From an uncultured Burkholderiales bacterium (lineage in GTDB: Bacteria > Pseudomonadota > Gammaproteobacteria > Burkholderiales > Burkholderiaceae): DNA of 64,000 bases. The notes below the pieces were generated by a model. The model searched no databases, was not told the origin of the DNA, and saw nothing but the letters and a program-made list of their open reading frames with translations. The stretch lies in contig CALBEV010000028.1 of NCBI GenBank assembly GCA_937891045.1, forward strand, positions 1-64,000. Reading direction: 5' to 3'. Shown here piece by piece: positions 54,947-64,000 of this stretch. Both the position numbers and the translations under genes were made by a program. Within the stretch, counting starts at the first letter, position 1. Each line of letters begins with the position of its first letter.

Positions 54947-56770
54947 ATGCGTCATCCCGGCTCCAGTTATCCCCGCATTCCTTCCAGCACGGTCACGCTC
55001 GCGCAGGATACGGATTGGCATGCGCTCAAGCGCTTGTTTCCCTATTTGTGGGAATACAAATGGCGGGTGATGGCGGCGCTGACCTTCATGGTCGGAGCCA
55101 AGGTGGCCAACGTCGGTGTTCCTCTGCTGTTGAAAGAACTGATCGACAACATGACGCCACAACCCACGGTGGCGCAGGCTGTGTTGGTCGTGCCTATCGC
55201 TTTGTTGGTGGCTTATGGTTTGCTGCGTTTGTCGGTGTCAGCCTTCACTGAATTAAGGGAATTGGTGTTTGCCGAAGCCACCCAAGGTGCGGCCAAGCGC
55301 ATCGCTTTGGAAACCTTTGAGCATTTGCATCGACTCAGTTTGCGCTTTCACCTCGAGCGGCAAACCGGCGGCATGAGCCGGGACATCGAGCGCGGTGTGC
55401 GTGGCATTGAATCTTTGATTGCCTATTCGCTCTACAGCATCGTCCCCACTCTGATTGAAGTGGTGTTGGTCCTCACCATCTTGGGTTTGAAATTTGACAA
55501 GTGGTACGCCATCATCACCCTCATTGCCCTGGCGGCCTATATCTATTTCACGGTCACCATCACTGAGTGGCGCACCCAATTTCGCAAGCAAGTCAATGAA
55601 TTTGATTCGAACGCACACAGCCGCGCCATCGACTCCTTGTTGAACTATGAAACCGTGAAGTATTTTGGCAATGAAGCCTTTGAGGCCAAGCGCTACGACG
55701 ACAACTTGGACAAGTTGCGCAAAGCGCGTATCAAGGCACAAAACTCCTTGAGTGCTTTGAACATAGGCCAGCAACTCATCATTGCTGTGGCCTTGGTGGG
55801 CATGCTGTGGCGTGCCACCCAAGGCGTGGTCGATGGGCGCATGACCTTGGGGGACTTGGTGATGATCAATGCCTTCATGATCCAGCTCTATATTCCATTG
55901 AATTTCTTTGGTGTGATTTACCGCGAAATCAAACAAAGCCTGACCGATTTAGAGCGCATGTTTGAGTTGCTTGAAAAGCAACGTGAAGTGGCCGACCTGC
56001 CCTCTGCCCAAGCACTTCAACTGACACAACCCCCCGAGGTACGGTTTGAGAATGTGTTTTTTGCCTACGAACCAGACCGCCCCATCTTGCATGGCATCAG
56101 CTTGACCATTCCTGCTGGCAAAACAGTGGCGGTGGTGGGCCCGTCGGGTTCCGGTAAATCGACATTGGCCCGCTTGCTGTTTCGTTTTTACGATGCGCAA
56201 GATGGCAGCATTCGCATCGACGGTCAAGACATCAAGCAACTGACCCAAGACAGTGTGCGCCGTGCCATTGGCATCGTGCCGCAAGACACGGTCTTGTTCA
56301 ATGACACGGTTTACTACAACATCGCCTATGGACAAACCGCTGCCTCCAAAGAACAGGTGGAAGAGGCGGCCAAGTCGGCTCGGATTCACGATTTCATTGC
56401 CTCCACACCGCAAGGCTACGAGACCATGGTGGGCGAGCGGGGCTTGAAGTTGTCGGGCGGCGAGAAGCAGCGTGTGGCGATTGCCCGCACCTTGTTGAAG
56501 AACCCATCCATCTTGATTTTTGACGAAGCCACCTCAGCGTTGGACAGCACCAACGAGCGTGCTATTCAAGCCGAGTTGCGTGACGCTGCCAACAACAAAA
56601 CCACCTTGGTGATTGCCCACCGTTTGTCCACCGTGGTCGATGCCCATGAAATCATCGTGCTCGACCAAGGCCATGTGATCGAGCGCGGCACCCATGCACA
56701 ACTGCTGGCGGCTCAAGGGCGCTATGCCCACATGTGGTCTTTGCAGCAAAGCCAAGACGAAAGTCCTTAG
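54947..56770 (+). CDS. Atm1-like ABC exporter (permease-ATPase fusion)
   Basis: A 607-residue half-transporter of the Atm1/HMT1 type. Six membrane helices fill about 35-330, with the family's long helical segments LLNYETVKYFGNEAFE. The ATPase has Walker [20 protein letters not shown] (about 395-413), signature LSGGEKQRVAIARTLL and Walker B ILIFDEATSALD. Atm1-type exporters move glutathione-linked or heavy-metal conjugates; bacterial members protect against metals. ATG at 54947 (MRHPGSS) was taken; an in-frame start at 54872 would run through the divergent thioesterase gene. Confidence 0.9.
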   Translation: MRHPGSSYPRIPSSTVTLAQDTDWHALKRLFPYLWEYKWRVMAALTFMVGAKVANVGVPLLLKELIDNMTPQPTVAQAVLVVPIALLVAYGLLRLSVSAFTELRELVFAEATQGAAKRIALETFEHLHRLSLRFHLERQTGGMSRDIERGVRGIESLIAYSLYSIVPTLIEVVLVLTILGLKFDKWYAIITLIALAAYIYFTVTITEWRTQFRKQVNEFDSNAHSRAIDSLLNYETVKYFGNEAFEAKRYDDNLDKLRKARIKAQNSLSALNIGQQLIIAVALVGMLWRATQGVVDGRMTLGDLVMINAFMIQLYIPLNFFGVIYREIKQSLTDLERMFELLEKQREVADLPSAQALQLTQPPEVRFENVFFAYEPDRPILHGISLTIPAGKTVAVVGPSGSGKSTLARLLFRFYDAQDGSIRIDGQDIKQLTQDSVRRAIGIVPQDTVLFNDTVYYNIAYGQTAASKEQVEEAAKSARIHDFIASTPQGYETMVGERGLKLSGGEKQRVAIARTLLKNPSILIFDEATSALDSTNERAIQAELRDAANNKTTLVIAHRLSTVVDAHEIIVLDQGHVIERGTHAQLLAAQGRYAHMWSLQQSQDESP

Positions 56771-58794
56771 GGCAAGTCGGGGTCACCCGCGAGCTCACTG
56801 CTTTCAATCGGACCCACTTTGCCCAAGCGGGCTTTCAAAGACTGCGGCTCACCTGACAGGATGGCCGCATACAAGGTGGTATTGGCCAAGACCTTTTTCA
56901 CATAGTCGCGGGTTTCGGTGAAGGGCACACACTCGGCCCAAATGGCACCTTCAAGCACCGGACCATTGCGCCATCTGCGCGAGCGACTGGGGCCAGCGTT
57001 GTAAGCGGCAGCGGCCAGGGGCATGGAGCCTTGGAAGCTATCTAGCACCAACTTCAAATAAGTCGTGCCGATGGCGATATTGGTATCGCGATGGTTCAAT
57101 TGCTCGGTCTGAAAATTCTTCAAGCCGATTTTTTTAGCGGTCCATTTGGCGGTGGCAGGCATGATTTGCATCAAACCCGAGGCACCCACACTGGAGCGTG
57201 CATCCAAAATAAAGCGGCTTTCTTGGCGAATCAGGCCATACACATAGGCAGGGTCGAGCTGTATGTTTTTACTGCGAGCCATCACCTCTACTTTGAAGGG
57301 CATGGGAAAGCGGTGCGTCATCTCTGGCAGGGCAGTGCGTTCGCTGGTGTTGATGCAGCGGTCCCACACTTGCTCGTCACAAGCCCATTGAGCCGCTGCG
57401 AGTTTTTCGCGGTCGCTCATGCGGCCCTTTTGACCTTGACCATCCACCAGGGACGTACCGTAGTTCCATTCCTTCACACCGTCTTGGCGCAAACCGATGC
57501 GAATAGCGTAGAGACCGCGCTGTAGGCTAGGATTTGCTTTCGCGGCATTCAACTCCAGCACTGTGACTGGGGTTGGGCGCGGTGGCAAACTGACTTTGCG
57601 ACCCAATTCTTCTTCGGCCAGTTGCTCGTAAAAACCTTGGTAGCCTGCAATGCTTTGCAAGGCCGTTTGGGCCTGTGCCTTGGCTGCTGCGCTGGGGTTG
57701 GCTTGCGCCAAGGTGGCGCGGGCATGCCAATACACCCAAGCGGCTTCTTTTTGAGCTGTGGCGCTCATGGCTTCAATGGCAGACGCCACCATCGTCCATT
57801 GCGGTTTGTTGGCAGCACGCAAAGCGGCACGCACTTTCCAAGCCAACATGTCATCTGTCAAGCCACTGCCCGAGCCAGCTTTGGCAAAGTGCTCAGCCGC
57901 ATCGCTGTCGAGTTTCATCGCTGATTGCCGTCCAATCACCCCCCAAACCCATTGCTTTTGTTCTTTGGTCAGCGTGTTGCTGGCCTTGCCTTGCATTTGA
58001 CGAACCGCCACTTCATGGTCGTTGTCCGCCAATTTGACCAGGGCCAAAGTCATCCATTCGGGCGACTCTTTGCCCATGGTGTGGCCCCGACCGGCCAAGA
58101 ACTTGGCGGGGTTGTTCATCAACTCGTCCAGCGGCGACAGGCTTTTGCCAGAGACCATGCGCAGGGCGTCGCGGGCGGCTGACTTGCGGTTGAACTCCAC
58201 CATCAATCGCGCTTTGCGCCAAATGTCTTGCGCACTGACTTTGTTGGCCAACAACAACTGCTCCATGGCGTAGGAGCAACCATCGTCGGCTTGACGTTGT
58301 GCGAGCCAGGTTTTGCGGATTTGCTCTTCCAGTGCCACAGTGCCGACAAACTTCTTCTGGCTGGCCTCTAACCAATCGGCGTAACACTCAACCTCTTTGT
58401 CATCGTGCATGCGGTAGAGCGCATATTCACGTTCAAACTGCGTCCATTCTTCGCGTTGCCCCAACACCAACAACCAATCATTGCGCAATCGGTCTTCTTG
58501 GTAAGTGCCGCTGTATCGGTTCAGGAACTCTTTCACCTCAGCGTCTGAGGCGCCACCCAAACGCACCCTGAGTTCCCAATAAGCGGCCCAAGGTTCTAAG
58601 ACATGACCACGCGCTTGCGGCAGCAATTGGCTGAGTTTTTTGCGGTCGTTTTTTTGGAAAGCATTGGCCATGTCCAGCAACACGGCATCGGCTTTGTCAG
58701 TGTTGGCAGAGGAGGCTGTGGTTGCGGCCTGGGCCCCGATAACGCTGCATAAAAGCCATGCAACCAAGCTGCGACGGGTTAGAAAGGTGACCAT
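56767..58794 (-). CDS. Soluble lytic transglycosylase (Slt-type)
   Basis: A 675-residue periplasmic murein-cleaving enzyme. ATG at 58794 gives a signal peptide (VTFLTRRSLVAWLLCSVIGAQA). A large superhelical alpha-domain fills most of the protein, and the SLT domain near 500-640 has the catalytic glutamate E525 in IRQESRF and GLMQIMPATA. An in-frame GTG start 21 bases upstream (58815) has no better ribosome site. Cleaves glycan strands with formation of anhydro-MurNAc, which AnmK in this window recycles. Its start codon shares CATG with the plus strand. Confidence 0.92.
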   Translation of the reverse strand: MVTFLTRRSLVAWLLCSVIGAQAATTASSANTDKADAVLLDMANAFQKNDRKKLSQLLPQARGHVLEPWAAYWELRVRLGGASDAEVKEFLNRYSGTYQEDRLRNDWLLVLGQREEWTQFEREYALYRMHDDKEVECYADWLEASQKKFVGTVALEEQIRKTWLAQRQADDGCSYAMEQLLLANKVSAQDIWRKARLMVEFNRKSAARDALRMVSGKSLSPLDELMNNPAKFLAGRGHTMGKESPEWMTLALVKLADNDHEVAVRQMQGKASNTLTKEQKQWVWGVIGRQSAMKLDSDAAEHFAKAGSGSGLTDDMLAWKVRAALRAANKPQWTMVASAIEAMSATAQKEAAWVYWHARATLAQANPSAAAKAQAQTALQSIAGYQGFYEQLAEEELGRKVSLPPRPTPVTVLELNAAKANPSLQRGLYAIRIGLRQDGVKEWNYGTSLVDGQGQKGRMSDREKLAAAQWACDEQVWDRCINTSERTALPEMTHRFPMPFKVEVMARSKNIQLDPAYVYGLIRQESRFILDARSSVGASGLMQIMPATAKWTAKKIGLKNFQTEQLNHRDTNIAIGTTYLKLVLDSFQGSMPLAAAAYNAGPSRSRRWRNGPVLEGAIWAECVPFTETRDYVKKVLANTTLYAAILSGEPQSLKARLGKVGPIESSELAGDPDLP

Positions 58795-58834
58795 GACACA
58801 ATCGAGAGACTCCACAGATGAGACCTATTCTCCC

Positions 58835-59416
58835 ATGGACAAAAAAGCCCTTCGACAAGAATTGATTCAAGCAAGGCTGGATTTGCCTGATCGGTTAGAG
58901 CGGGCCGAAGCTTTACAACGTCTGTTGCGCATTTGGTTGTTTGACCGCAAAGACACCGTCATTGGCGCCTACTGGCCGATCAAAGGCGAGTTCGACCCAC
59001 TGCCCGCTTTGCACCGCTGGAAAGAAGATGGCGAGTTGCTGGATGACACGGTGCTGCGCCGCATTGGTTTGCCAGTGGTGGACAAACTCACCAAGACCTT
59101 GAATTTCCATGCGTGGTATCCGGGCTGCGACATGGAAGAAGACGCCTACAACATCCCCAAACCCAAAGACACCGAAGTGGTGGTGCCCACACTGTTGTTT
59201 GTGCCTTGTGTGGGCTATGGGCCAGGCGGCTACCGCTTGGGGTATGGCGGCGGTTTCTACGACCGCACTTTGGCGGGTTTGCAACCCCAGCCCTACACCG
59301 TGGGTTTGGGTTTCACCTCGGGGTTCTTGCCCGACTTCTTGCCCGAAAAACACGATGTGCCCTTGGATGCCTTGCTGAATGAAAACGGGGTGGTGTGGCC
59401 CACAGCAGGCTATTGA
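58835..59416 (+). CDS. 5-formyltetrahydrofolate cyclo-ligase
   Basis: ATP-dependent enzyme (193 residues) that returns 5-formyl-THF to 5,10-methenyl-THF. The family pattern is DKKALRQELIQARL at the start, YWPIKGEFDPLP and the late PCVGYGPGGYRLGYGGGFYDR with the glycine-rich ATP site. ATG at 58835 fits the family's usual start. An in-frame ATG at 58793 has a stronger ribosome site (AAAGGTG), but it overlaps the slt start codon, so the start is uncertain by 14 codons. Confidence 0.92.
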   Translation: MDKKALRQELIQARLDLPDRLERAEALQRLLRIWLFDRKDTVIGAYWPIKGEFDPLPALHRWKEDGELLDDTVLRRIGLPVVDKLTKTLNFHAWYPGCDMEEDAYNIPKPKDTEVVVPTLLFVPCVGYGPGGYRLGYGGGFYDRTLAGLQPQPYTVGLGFTSGFLPDFLPEKHDVPLDALLNENGVVWPTAGY

Positions 59417-59479
59417 GCCAGGCGCAGGCTTGATTGCTTATGATGACCCGGTTCTTCATCACAGCCACCAAGGGTCACC

Positions 59480-60466
59480 ATGTCACAAGCCAAGTCCTTC
59501 GCCAGTCAAAACGACCTGAGCGATAAAAACATCAGCTTCACCCAACTCAGCCCCCACTGCTGGGCTTACACGGCTGAAGGCGACCCCAACTCGGGCGTGA
59601 TCATTGGCGATAAATTCATTTTGGTGAGTGACGCCACCGCCACGCCCTTGATGGCGCAAGACTTGATTGCCAAGATCCGCAGCGTGAGTGACAAGCCGAT
59701 CAAATACGTGTTGCTCACCCACTACCACGCGGTGCGGGTGTTGGGGGCCAGCGCCTACTTTGCCGAAGGTGCCACTGAAATCATTGCCAGCAAAGGCACC
59801 TGCGACCTGATCGTCGAACGTGGTGCCGAAGACATGCAAAGCGAGATGGACCGTTTCCCGCGCTTGTTCAGAGGTGCAGACAGCGTGCCGGGCCTCACTT
59901 GGCCGACCATGGTCATTGGTGACGGCCAGCCCGGTCGTCAAGGCAGTTTGTCCATCGATTTAGGCGGCGTCAAAGTGGAGATTTGGCACCCAGGTGCTGG
60001 CCACACCAGTGGCGACACCATCGCGTGGGTGGAAGCCGAGAAAGTTTTGTTCAGCGGTGACTTGGTGGAATACCAAGCCGGTGTGTACACCGGAGACGCG
60101 CACTTGGCCCAATGGCCCGCCACCTTGGAAGCCCTGCGGGCCTTGAACGCCCAGGCCATCGTGCCGGGACGTGGCGAAGCCATGCAAGGCCATGCTGATG
60201 TGAACAAAGCCTTGGACTACACCAAGCTGTGGGTGGAAACCTTGTTCAAGTGCGGCCAAGAAGCCGTGGCGAAGAAGATGGATTTGAAAGCCGCCATGGC
60301 CCACACGCGCCAATACATGGACCCGGTGTTTGGCCAAGTCTTCATTTATGAACACTGCTTGCCGTTTGATGTGAGCCGCGCCTACGACGAAGCCCAAGGC
60401 ATCCGCAACCCGCGCATCTGGACGGCGCAGCGCGACAAAGAAATGTGGGCCTCGTTGCAGTCTTGA
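59480..60466 (+). CDS. MBL-fold protein lacking the Zn2 site
   Basis: A 328-residue metallo-beta-lactamase-fold protein with an altered metal site. The usual HxHxDH is H81-Y-H83-A-V85-R86, so the Asp and the fourth His are replaced. The later H175 (GAGHTSGD) and D194 (FSGDLVEY) are kept, but the PGHG histidine is R231 (VPGRGEAM). All three Zn2-only ligands are thus missing while the Zn1 ligands (H81, H83, H175) remain. The C-terminal 90 residues are a helical extension. The change looks consistent, not like decay. Function unknown; it stands alone between the cyclo-ligase and a lipoprotein gene. Confidence 0.85.
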   Translation: MSQAKSFASQNDLSDKNISFTQLSPHCWAYTAEGDPNSGVIIGDKFILVSDATATPLMAQDLIAKIRSVSDKPIKYVLLTHYHAVRVLGASAYFAEGATEIIASKGTCDLIVERGAEDMQSEMDRFPRLFRGADSVPGLTWPTMVIGDGQPGRQGSLSIDLGGVKVEIWHPGAGHTSGDTIAWVEAEKVLFSGDLVEYQAGVYTGDAHLAQWPATLEALRALNAQAIVPGRGEAMQGHADVNKALDYTKLWVETLFKCGQEAVAKKMDLKAAMAHTRQYMDPVFGQVFIYEHCLPFDVSRAYDEAQGIRNPRIWTAQRDKEMWASLQS

Positions 60467-60469
60467 TGT

Positions 60470-61390
60470 TCAGGGGTTGGTGCGCATCAATTCGCGCACA
60501 TCGGCTTCATAGCCTTTAAGGACGTTCACTGCATTCGCGCGTTGTTCGGCCGTGGTGCTGTTGTGAAACTGCGCTGCTGCTTGGCAGTTCAATGCTTGTC
60601 GCTTTTTCAAATACGCGGCGTAATCTTCATCCGGGGTGTTCAGGCTGCGCTGCAGCCAATCACGCACCGTTTGCCGAGAGCTTGTCAGGTTGCGCTGCGC
60701 CGTGCCAATGGTTTGCAAGGTCTGCAGCATGTCGGCTTGTTGCCGCAAACGCTCGGCGTAGGTGCGTTCTGCATCAAACCCGGACGACTGTGCCAGCAAA
60801 CGCAATTGCGCTTGTTGTGCTTTGCTCACTTTTCCGTAAAAACGTTCGGCGTTCTTTTGCCCTTTTTCGGTTTGAACCTCCAAACGGTCTTGGCTGCCGC
60901 CATCGAGTTTCCAATCCTTTCGCCAGGTGCTGTTGTCCTTGTCGAAGCGGGCCTTCATGGTGTCGAGTTGCGGTGCTTGCAAGCTCAAGGCCAAGGTGGC
61001 AAGCGGCGTCTCCATTTGGGCAGCCAAGGGTTTCAAGCTGTCACGTATTTCATCTGCCAAGCGACACACCTGATCGGCTTGCACCTGCTGGGGCGCCAGT
61101 TGTTGCATGCGCACCAACCAATCCGCATACAGCGGCAATTGCTGTTGCCGGTGCCAGGCCAGCACTTGCGTCAGGTCGGCCTTGGTTTGGCGGCTTTGCG
61201 CGGCGGTCAAGTCCAGGTGCGGGTCAATCCAAGTGAACATCAGCGCTTGCGGGGCATTGTTGTAGCCGGTGACCACCAAGCTGCAAGCGCTCAAGCAGGC
61301 TGTCAGGCCCAAAGCCAAGCACCAGCCGAGCCGCCGCCCAACCCAGCCACGCTGACTGATAATCTGATCAGAAGAAGGAATCAAGTTCAT
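60470..61390 (-). CDS. DUF6279-like lipoprotein
   Basis: A 306-residue probable lipoprotein. The basic, hydrophobic leader ends in the lipobox L33-S-A-C36 (ALGLTACLSAC). The mature part is largely helical, with stretches such as TYAERLRQQADMLQTLQ. It matches the DUF6279 family (GYNNAPQALMFTWIDPHLDLTA) known from proteobacteria and of unknown function. Start ATG at 61390 shares the bases CATG with the divergent glmU ATG and has no ribosome site; earlier in-frame starts would lie inside glmU. Confidence 0.82.
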   Translation of the reverse strand: MNLIPSSDQIISQRGWVGRRLGWCLALGLTACLSACSLVVTGYNNAPQALMFTWIDPHLDLTAAQSRQTKADLTQVLAWHRQQQLPLYADWLVRMQQLAPQQVQADQVCRLADEIRDSLKPLAAQMETPLATLALSLQAPQLDTMKARFDKDNSTWRKDWKLDGGSQDRLEVQTEKGQKNAERFYGKVSKAQQAQLRLLAQSSGFDAERTYAERLRQQADMLQTLQTIGTAQRNLTSSRQTVRDWLQRSLNTPDEDYAAYLKKRQALNCQAAAQFHNSTTAEQRANAVNVLKGYEADVRELMRTNP

Positions 61391-62774
61391 GGCACTGGTG
61401 GATGTGGTGGTGATGGCGGCGGGCAAAGGCACCCGCATGAAAAGCAGTATGCCTAAAGTTCTTCACCGTTTGGGTGGCAGGGCTTTGTTGCAGCATGTAC
61501 TTGACACGGCTTCAGCTATTGAAGCCCGGCGTGTCGTGGTCATCACTGGGCATGGTGCCGACCAAGTGGAAGCCAGCTTGGCTGCGCAAACCGGTTTGCA
61601 ATGTGTGCGTCAAATGCCGCAGTTGGGCACCGGCCACGCCATGCAACAAGCCGTGCAGGTGTTGGCCGACGACGGCATCACCTTGGTGTTGTCAGGTGAT
61701 GTGCCCCTGATTCAAGCCGACACCTTGCAAGCCTTGCTCAGTGTTTGCGATGGCCAACATTTGGCCTTGTTGAGTTTGCAAACCGACAACCCCACAGGCT
61801 ATGGCCGCTTGGTGCGCAATGCCCAAGGCGTGGTGCAAGCCATCGTCGAAGAAAAAGACGCCACACCCGAGCAACGCCAGATTCAAGAAATTTACAGCGG
61901 CATCATGGCTGTGCCCACGCGTTTGTTGCGCGGCTGGCTGGCCCGTTTGGACAACCAGAACGCCCAACAAGAGTACTACCTGACCGATGTGGTGAAGTTT
62001 GCGGTGGCCGATGGCTGCAGCGTGCAAGCGCATGGCATCAGCCAAGCATGGCAGGTGGAAGGCGTGAACACGCCCGTTCAACTGGCCGCTTTAGAGTGTG
62101 CTTTCCAACACCTGCAAGCCCAGCGCTTCATGAACGATGGTGTGCGCTTGGCCGACCCTGCACGGTTTGATGTGCGCGGCACCCTGACCTGTGGTCAGGA
62201 TGTAGAGATTGATGTGAACTGCGTGTTTGAAGGCGTGGTGCACTTGGGCGATGGTGTGCGCATTGGCCCCAACTGCTTCATTGCCAATTGCCATATTCAA
62301 GCCGGTGCAGTGATCCATGCGCTCACCCACATCGATGGCGAGACACTCGGTGTGACGGTGGGTGAGGGGGCCTCGGTGGGGCCTTTTGCACGCCTGCGCC
62401 CGGGTGCCGTGCTGGCAGCCGAGGTGCACATTGGCAACTTTGTGGAAGTGAAAAACTCCACGCTGGCCAAGGGTGCCAAAGCCAACCACTTGGCGTATTT
62501 GGGAGACGCCACCGTGGGCGAGCGTGTGAATTACGGTGCAGGCACCATCACCGCCAACTACGATGGGGCCAACAAGCACCGCACCATCATCGAGGCCGAT
62601 GTGCACATTGGCAGCAACAGCGTCTTGGTGGCCCCGGTCACCATTGGCGCGGGCGGCACCGTGGGCGCAGGCTCCACCGTCACCAAAAATACCGAGCCCG
62701 GTGCGCTGACCGTGGCCCGTGGCAAGCAGGCCAGCATTGCCAACTACCAACGTCCGGTTAAAAACAAAAAATAA
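61389..62774 (+). CDS. glmU: Bifunctional N-acetylglucosamine-1-phosphate uridyltransferase / glucosamine-1-phosphate acetyltransferase
   Basis: Makes UDP-GlcNAc from GlcN-1-P in two steps (461 residues). The uridyltransferase domain begins with [17 protein letters not shown] (residues 11-27); LSGDVPLI and GYGRLVRN follow. From about 255 the left-handed beta-helix acetyltransferase domain has hexapeptide repeats, with H-containing [16 protein letters not shown] and [19 protein letters not shown] at 61389 has AAGGA nine bases upstream. glmS starts 10 bases after the stop. Confidence 0.97.
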   Translation: MALVDVVVMAAGKGTRMKSSMPKVLHRLGGRALLQHVLDTASAIEARRVVVITGHGADQVEASLAAQTGLQCVRQMPQLGTGHAMQQAVQVLADDGITLVLSGDVPLIQADTLQALLSVCDGQHLALLSLQTDNPTGYGRLVRNAQGVVQAIVEEKDATPEQRQIQEIYSGIMAVPTRLLRGWLARLDNQNAQQEYYLTDVVKFAVADGCSVQAHGISQAWQVEGVNTPVQLAALECAFQHLQAQRFMNDGVRLADPARFDVRGTLTCGQDVEIDVNCVFEGVVHLGDGVRIGPNCFIANCHIQAGAVIHALTHIDGETLGVTVGEGASVGPFARLRPGAVLAAEVHIGNFVEVKNSTLAKGAKANHLAYLGDATVGERVNYGAGTITANYDGANKHRTIIEADVHIGSNSVLVAPVTIGAGGTVGAGSTVTKNTEPGALTVARGKQASIANYQRPVKNKK

Positions 62775-62784
62775 GGAACAGCAC

Positions 62785-64000
62785 ATGTGTGGCATCGTCG
62801 CCGCGGTATCCGGCCGCAACATCGTCCCCATCCTCGTCCAAGGTTTGCAGCGCCTCGAGTACCGGGGTTACGACTCGTGCGGTGTGGCGGTGCATGCCGC
62901 CAGCTTGAATGGCGGAACGGGCGGTTTACAACGCGCCCGCAGCACAGCGCGGGTGTCCGAGTTGATGGAGCAGGTGCAAGCTGACCATATTCAAGGCGGC
63001 ACCGGTATTGCCCACACCCGCTGGGCCACGCATGGCGCACCGGCGGTGCACAACGCGCATCCGCATTTCAGCCACGGCACGGGTGACGCCAGCCAACCAG
63101 GCCGGGTGGCCTTGGTGCACAACGGCATCATCGAAAACCACGACGCGCTGCGTGCTGCTTTGCAAGCCAAGGGCTATGTGTTCAGCAGCCAAACCGACAC
63201 CGAGGTGATTGCCCATTTGGTGGACAGCCTCTACCAGGGCGACGTGTTCGAAGCCGTCAAGGCCGCGGTGTTGCAACTGCACGGCGCGTATGCCATAGCC
63301 GTGTTTCACAAAGACGAACCGCACAGGGTGGTGGGCGCTCGCGCGGGCTCGCCGCTCATCTTGGGTGTGGGCCAGGGCGAAACTTTTTTGGCCAGCGACG
63401 CCATGGCCTTGGCCGGGGTCACCGATCAAATTGTGTATTTGGAAGAAGGCGATGTGGTGGATATTCAGCTGGGCAAGTATGCAGTGCAAGACCGCCATCA
63501 CCAGCCCGTCAGCCGCGAGGTGAAAACCGTGCACGCTCACAGCGGTGCCGCCGACTTGGGCCCCTACCGCCACTACATGCAAAAAGAAATTTTCGAGCAA
63601 CCACGGGCGATTGCCGACACGCTCGAAGGCGTGGTGGGCATCACACCCGAACTGTTTGGGCAGAGTGCACACAACGTGTTCAAGGCCATCGACAACGTGC
63701 TCATCTTGGCCTGTGGCACCAGCTATTACAGCGGCTGCGTGGCCAAGTATTGGATCGAGGCGATTGCCAAACTGCCTTGCCAAGTGGAAATTGCCAGCGA
63801 GTACCGCTACCGCGACTCCGTGCCCAACCCGCGCACCTTGGTGGTCACCATCACCCAAAGCGGCGAAACCGCCGACACCTTGGCCGCGCTGCGCCACGCC
63901 CAAAGCTTGGGACTGAAACACAGCTTGACGATTTGCAATGTGGCCACCAGCGCCATGGTGCGCGAATGCGAGTTGGCCTATGTGACCCGCGCTGGTACCG
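62785..64000 (+). CDS. glmS: Glutamine-fructose-6-phosphate aminotransferase (5' part)
   Basis: The first 405 residues of GlmS, which makes glucosamine-6-phosphate, the first step to UDP-GlcNAc. Nucleophile Cys directly follows Met ([11 protein letters not shown]), with RWATHGAP and NGIIENH of the glutaminase domain, then the first sugar-isomerase domain with [18 protein letters not shown] and [10 protein letters not shown]. The gene runs past the right end of the window; no stop or frameshift is seen. It follows glmU closely, giving a UDP-GlcNAc operon. Confidence 0.96.
   Translation, partial: MCGIVAAVSGRNIVPILVQGLQRLEYRGYDSCGVAVHAASLNGGTGGLQRARSTARVSELMEQVQADHIQGGTGIAHTRWATHGAPAVHNAHPHFSHGTGDASQPGRVALVHNGIIENHDALRAALQAKGYVFSSQTDTEVIAHLVDSLYQGDVFEAVKAAVLQLHGAYAIAVFHKDEPHRVVGARAGSPLILGVGQGETFLASDAMALAGVTDQIVYLEEGDVVDIQLGKYAVQDRHHQPVSREVKTVHAHSGAADLGPYRHYMQKEIFEQPRAIADTLEGVVGITPELFGQSAHNVFKAIDNVLILACGTSYYSGCVAKYWIEAIAKLPCQVEIASEYRYRDSVPNPRTLVVTITQSGETADTLAALRHAQSLGLKHSLTICNVATSAMVRECELAYVTRAGT

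Overview
The window looks like a chromosomal segment of a betaproteobacterium of the order Burkholderiales, most likely a freshwater Comamonadaceae such as Limnohabitans or a relative. This is inferred from the gene content and gene style: two-subunit GlyRS, AceK, a LiuR-type MerR regulator beside methylcrotonyl-CoA carboxylase, a double-length UvrA, an SAH riboswitch on ahcY, and leucine coded mostly by TTG/CTG. It is dense chromosomal backbone with about 56 protein genes. I see no CRISPR array, insertion sequence, prophage, integrase or tRNA gene, and no gene-free stretch longer than about 250 bases (the longest is 34539-34789, which holds a riboswitch).

Layout. 1-92: 3' end of a 5S rRNA gene and the rRNA operon terminator. 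171-6716: an AT-rich metallo-hydrolase, then corC, lnt, glyQ and glyS. 6721-8923: a tight run of gmhB, a PlsC-like acyltransferase and a YgjP-like metallopeptidase. 8892-18875: a probable leucine/isovalerate utilisation locus, with a metallo-hydrolase divergent from a LiuR-type regulator, then carbonic anhydrase, aceK, thiolase, MCC carboxyltransferase, an acyl-CoA dehydrogenase and MCC biotin carboxylase. 18872-21663: a DUF1289 protein, a DsbA-fold isomerase and an MHS-family transporter with a large extra periplasmic loop. 21743-25251: a branched-chain amino acid ABC importer (livHMGF) without its binding protein. 25259-31117: a tandem UvrA of 1952 residues. 31120-34538 (minus): a hybrid sensor kinase translationally coupled to prfC. 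34640-37808: SAH riboswitch, ahcY, tlyA, metF.

37805-42778: rlmJ, rplM-rpsI, erpA, anmK and an M23 peptidase. 42891-46518: tyrS, a cation efflux protein and dbpA. 46509-50709: ybeY, phoH and a tautomerase (minus), ruvAB (plus), and a histidine phosphatase. 50774-54488: a TetR regulator with a fatty acyl-CoA module (DmdC-like dehydrogenase, DUF2147 protein, enoyl-CoA hydratase). 54477-61390: a YciA thioesterase, an Atm1-like ABC exporter, a soluble lytic transglycosylase, 5-formyl-THF cyclo-ligase, a metallo-beta-lactamase-fold protein lacking its Zn2 site, and a lipoprotein. 61389-64000: glmU and the start of glmS.

How the genes work together. The leucine locus is coherent: MCC uses bicarbonate (carbonic anhydrase), leucine yields acetyl-CoA and acetoacetate (thiolase), and growth on acetyl-CoA needs the glyoxylate bypass (AceK). 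The SAH operon joins SAH hydrolysis to methyl-THF supply. anmK, the M23 peptidase, the transglycosylase, glmU and glmS all concern peptidoglycan. No clearly new multi-gene system stands out. The most notable items are the LiuR operator inside the promoter of an uncharacterised hydrolase, a possible AUC start codon in livH just after a terminator, the tandem UvrA, the MHS insertion, the Zn2-less metallo-hydrolase, an IscR-like site at erpA, a palindrome abutting the dbpA start, and the competing pairings downstream of the SAH riboswitch.
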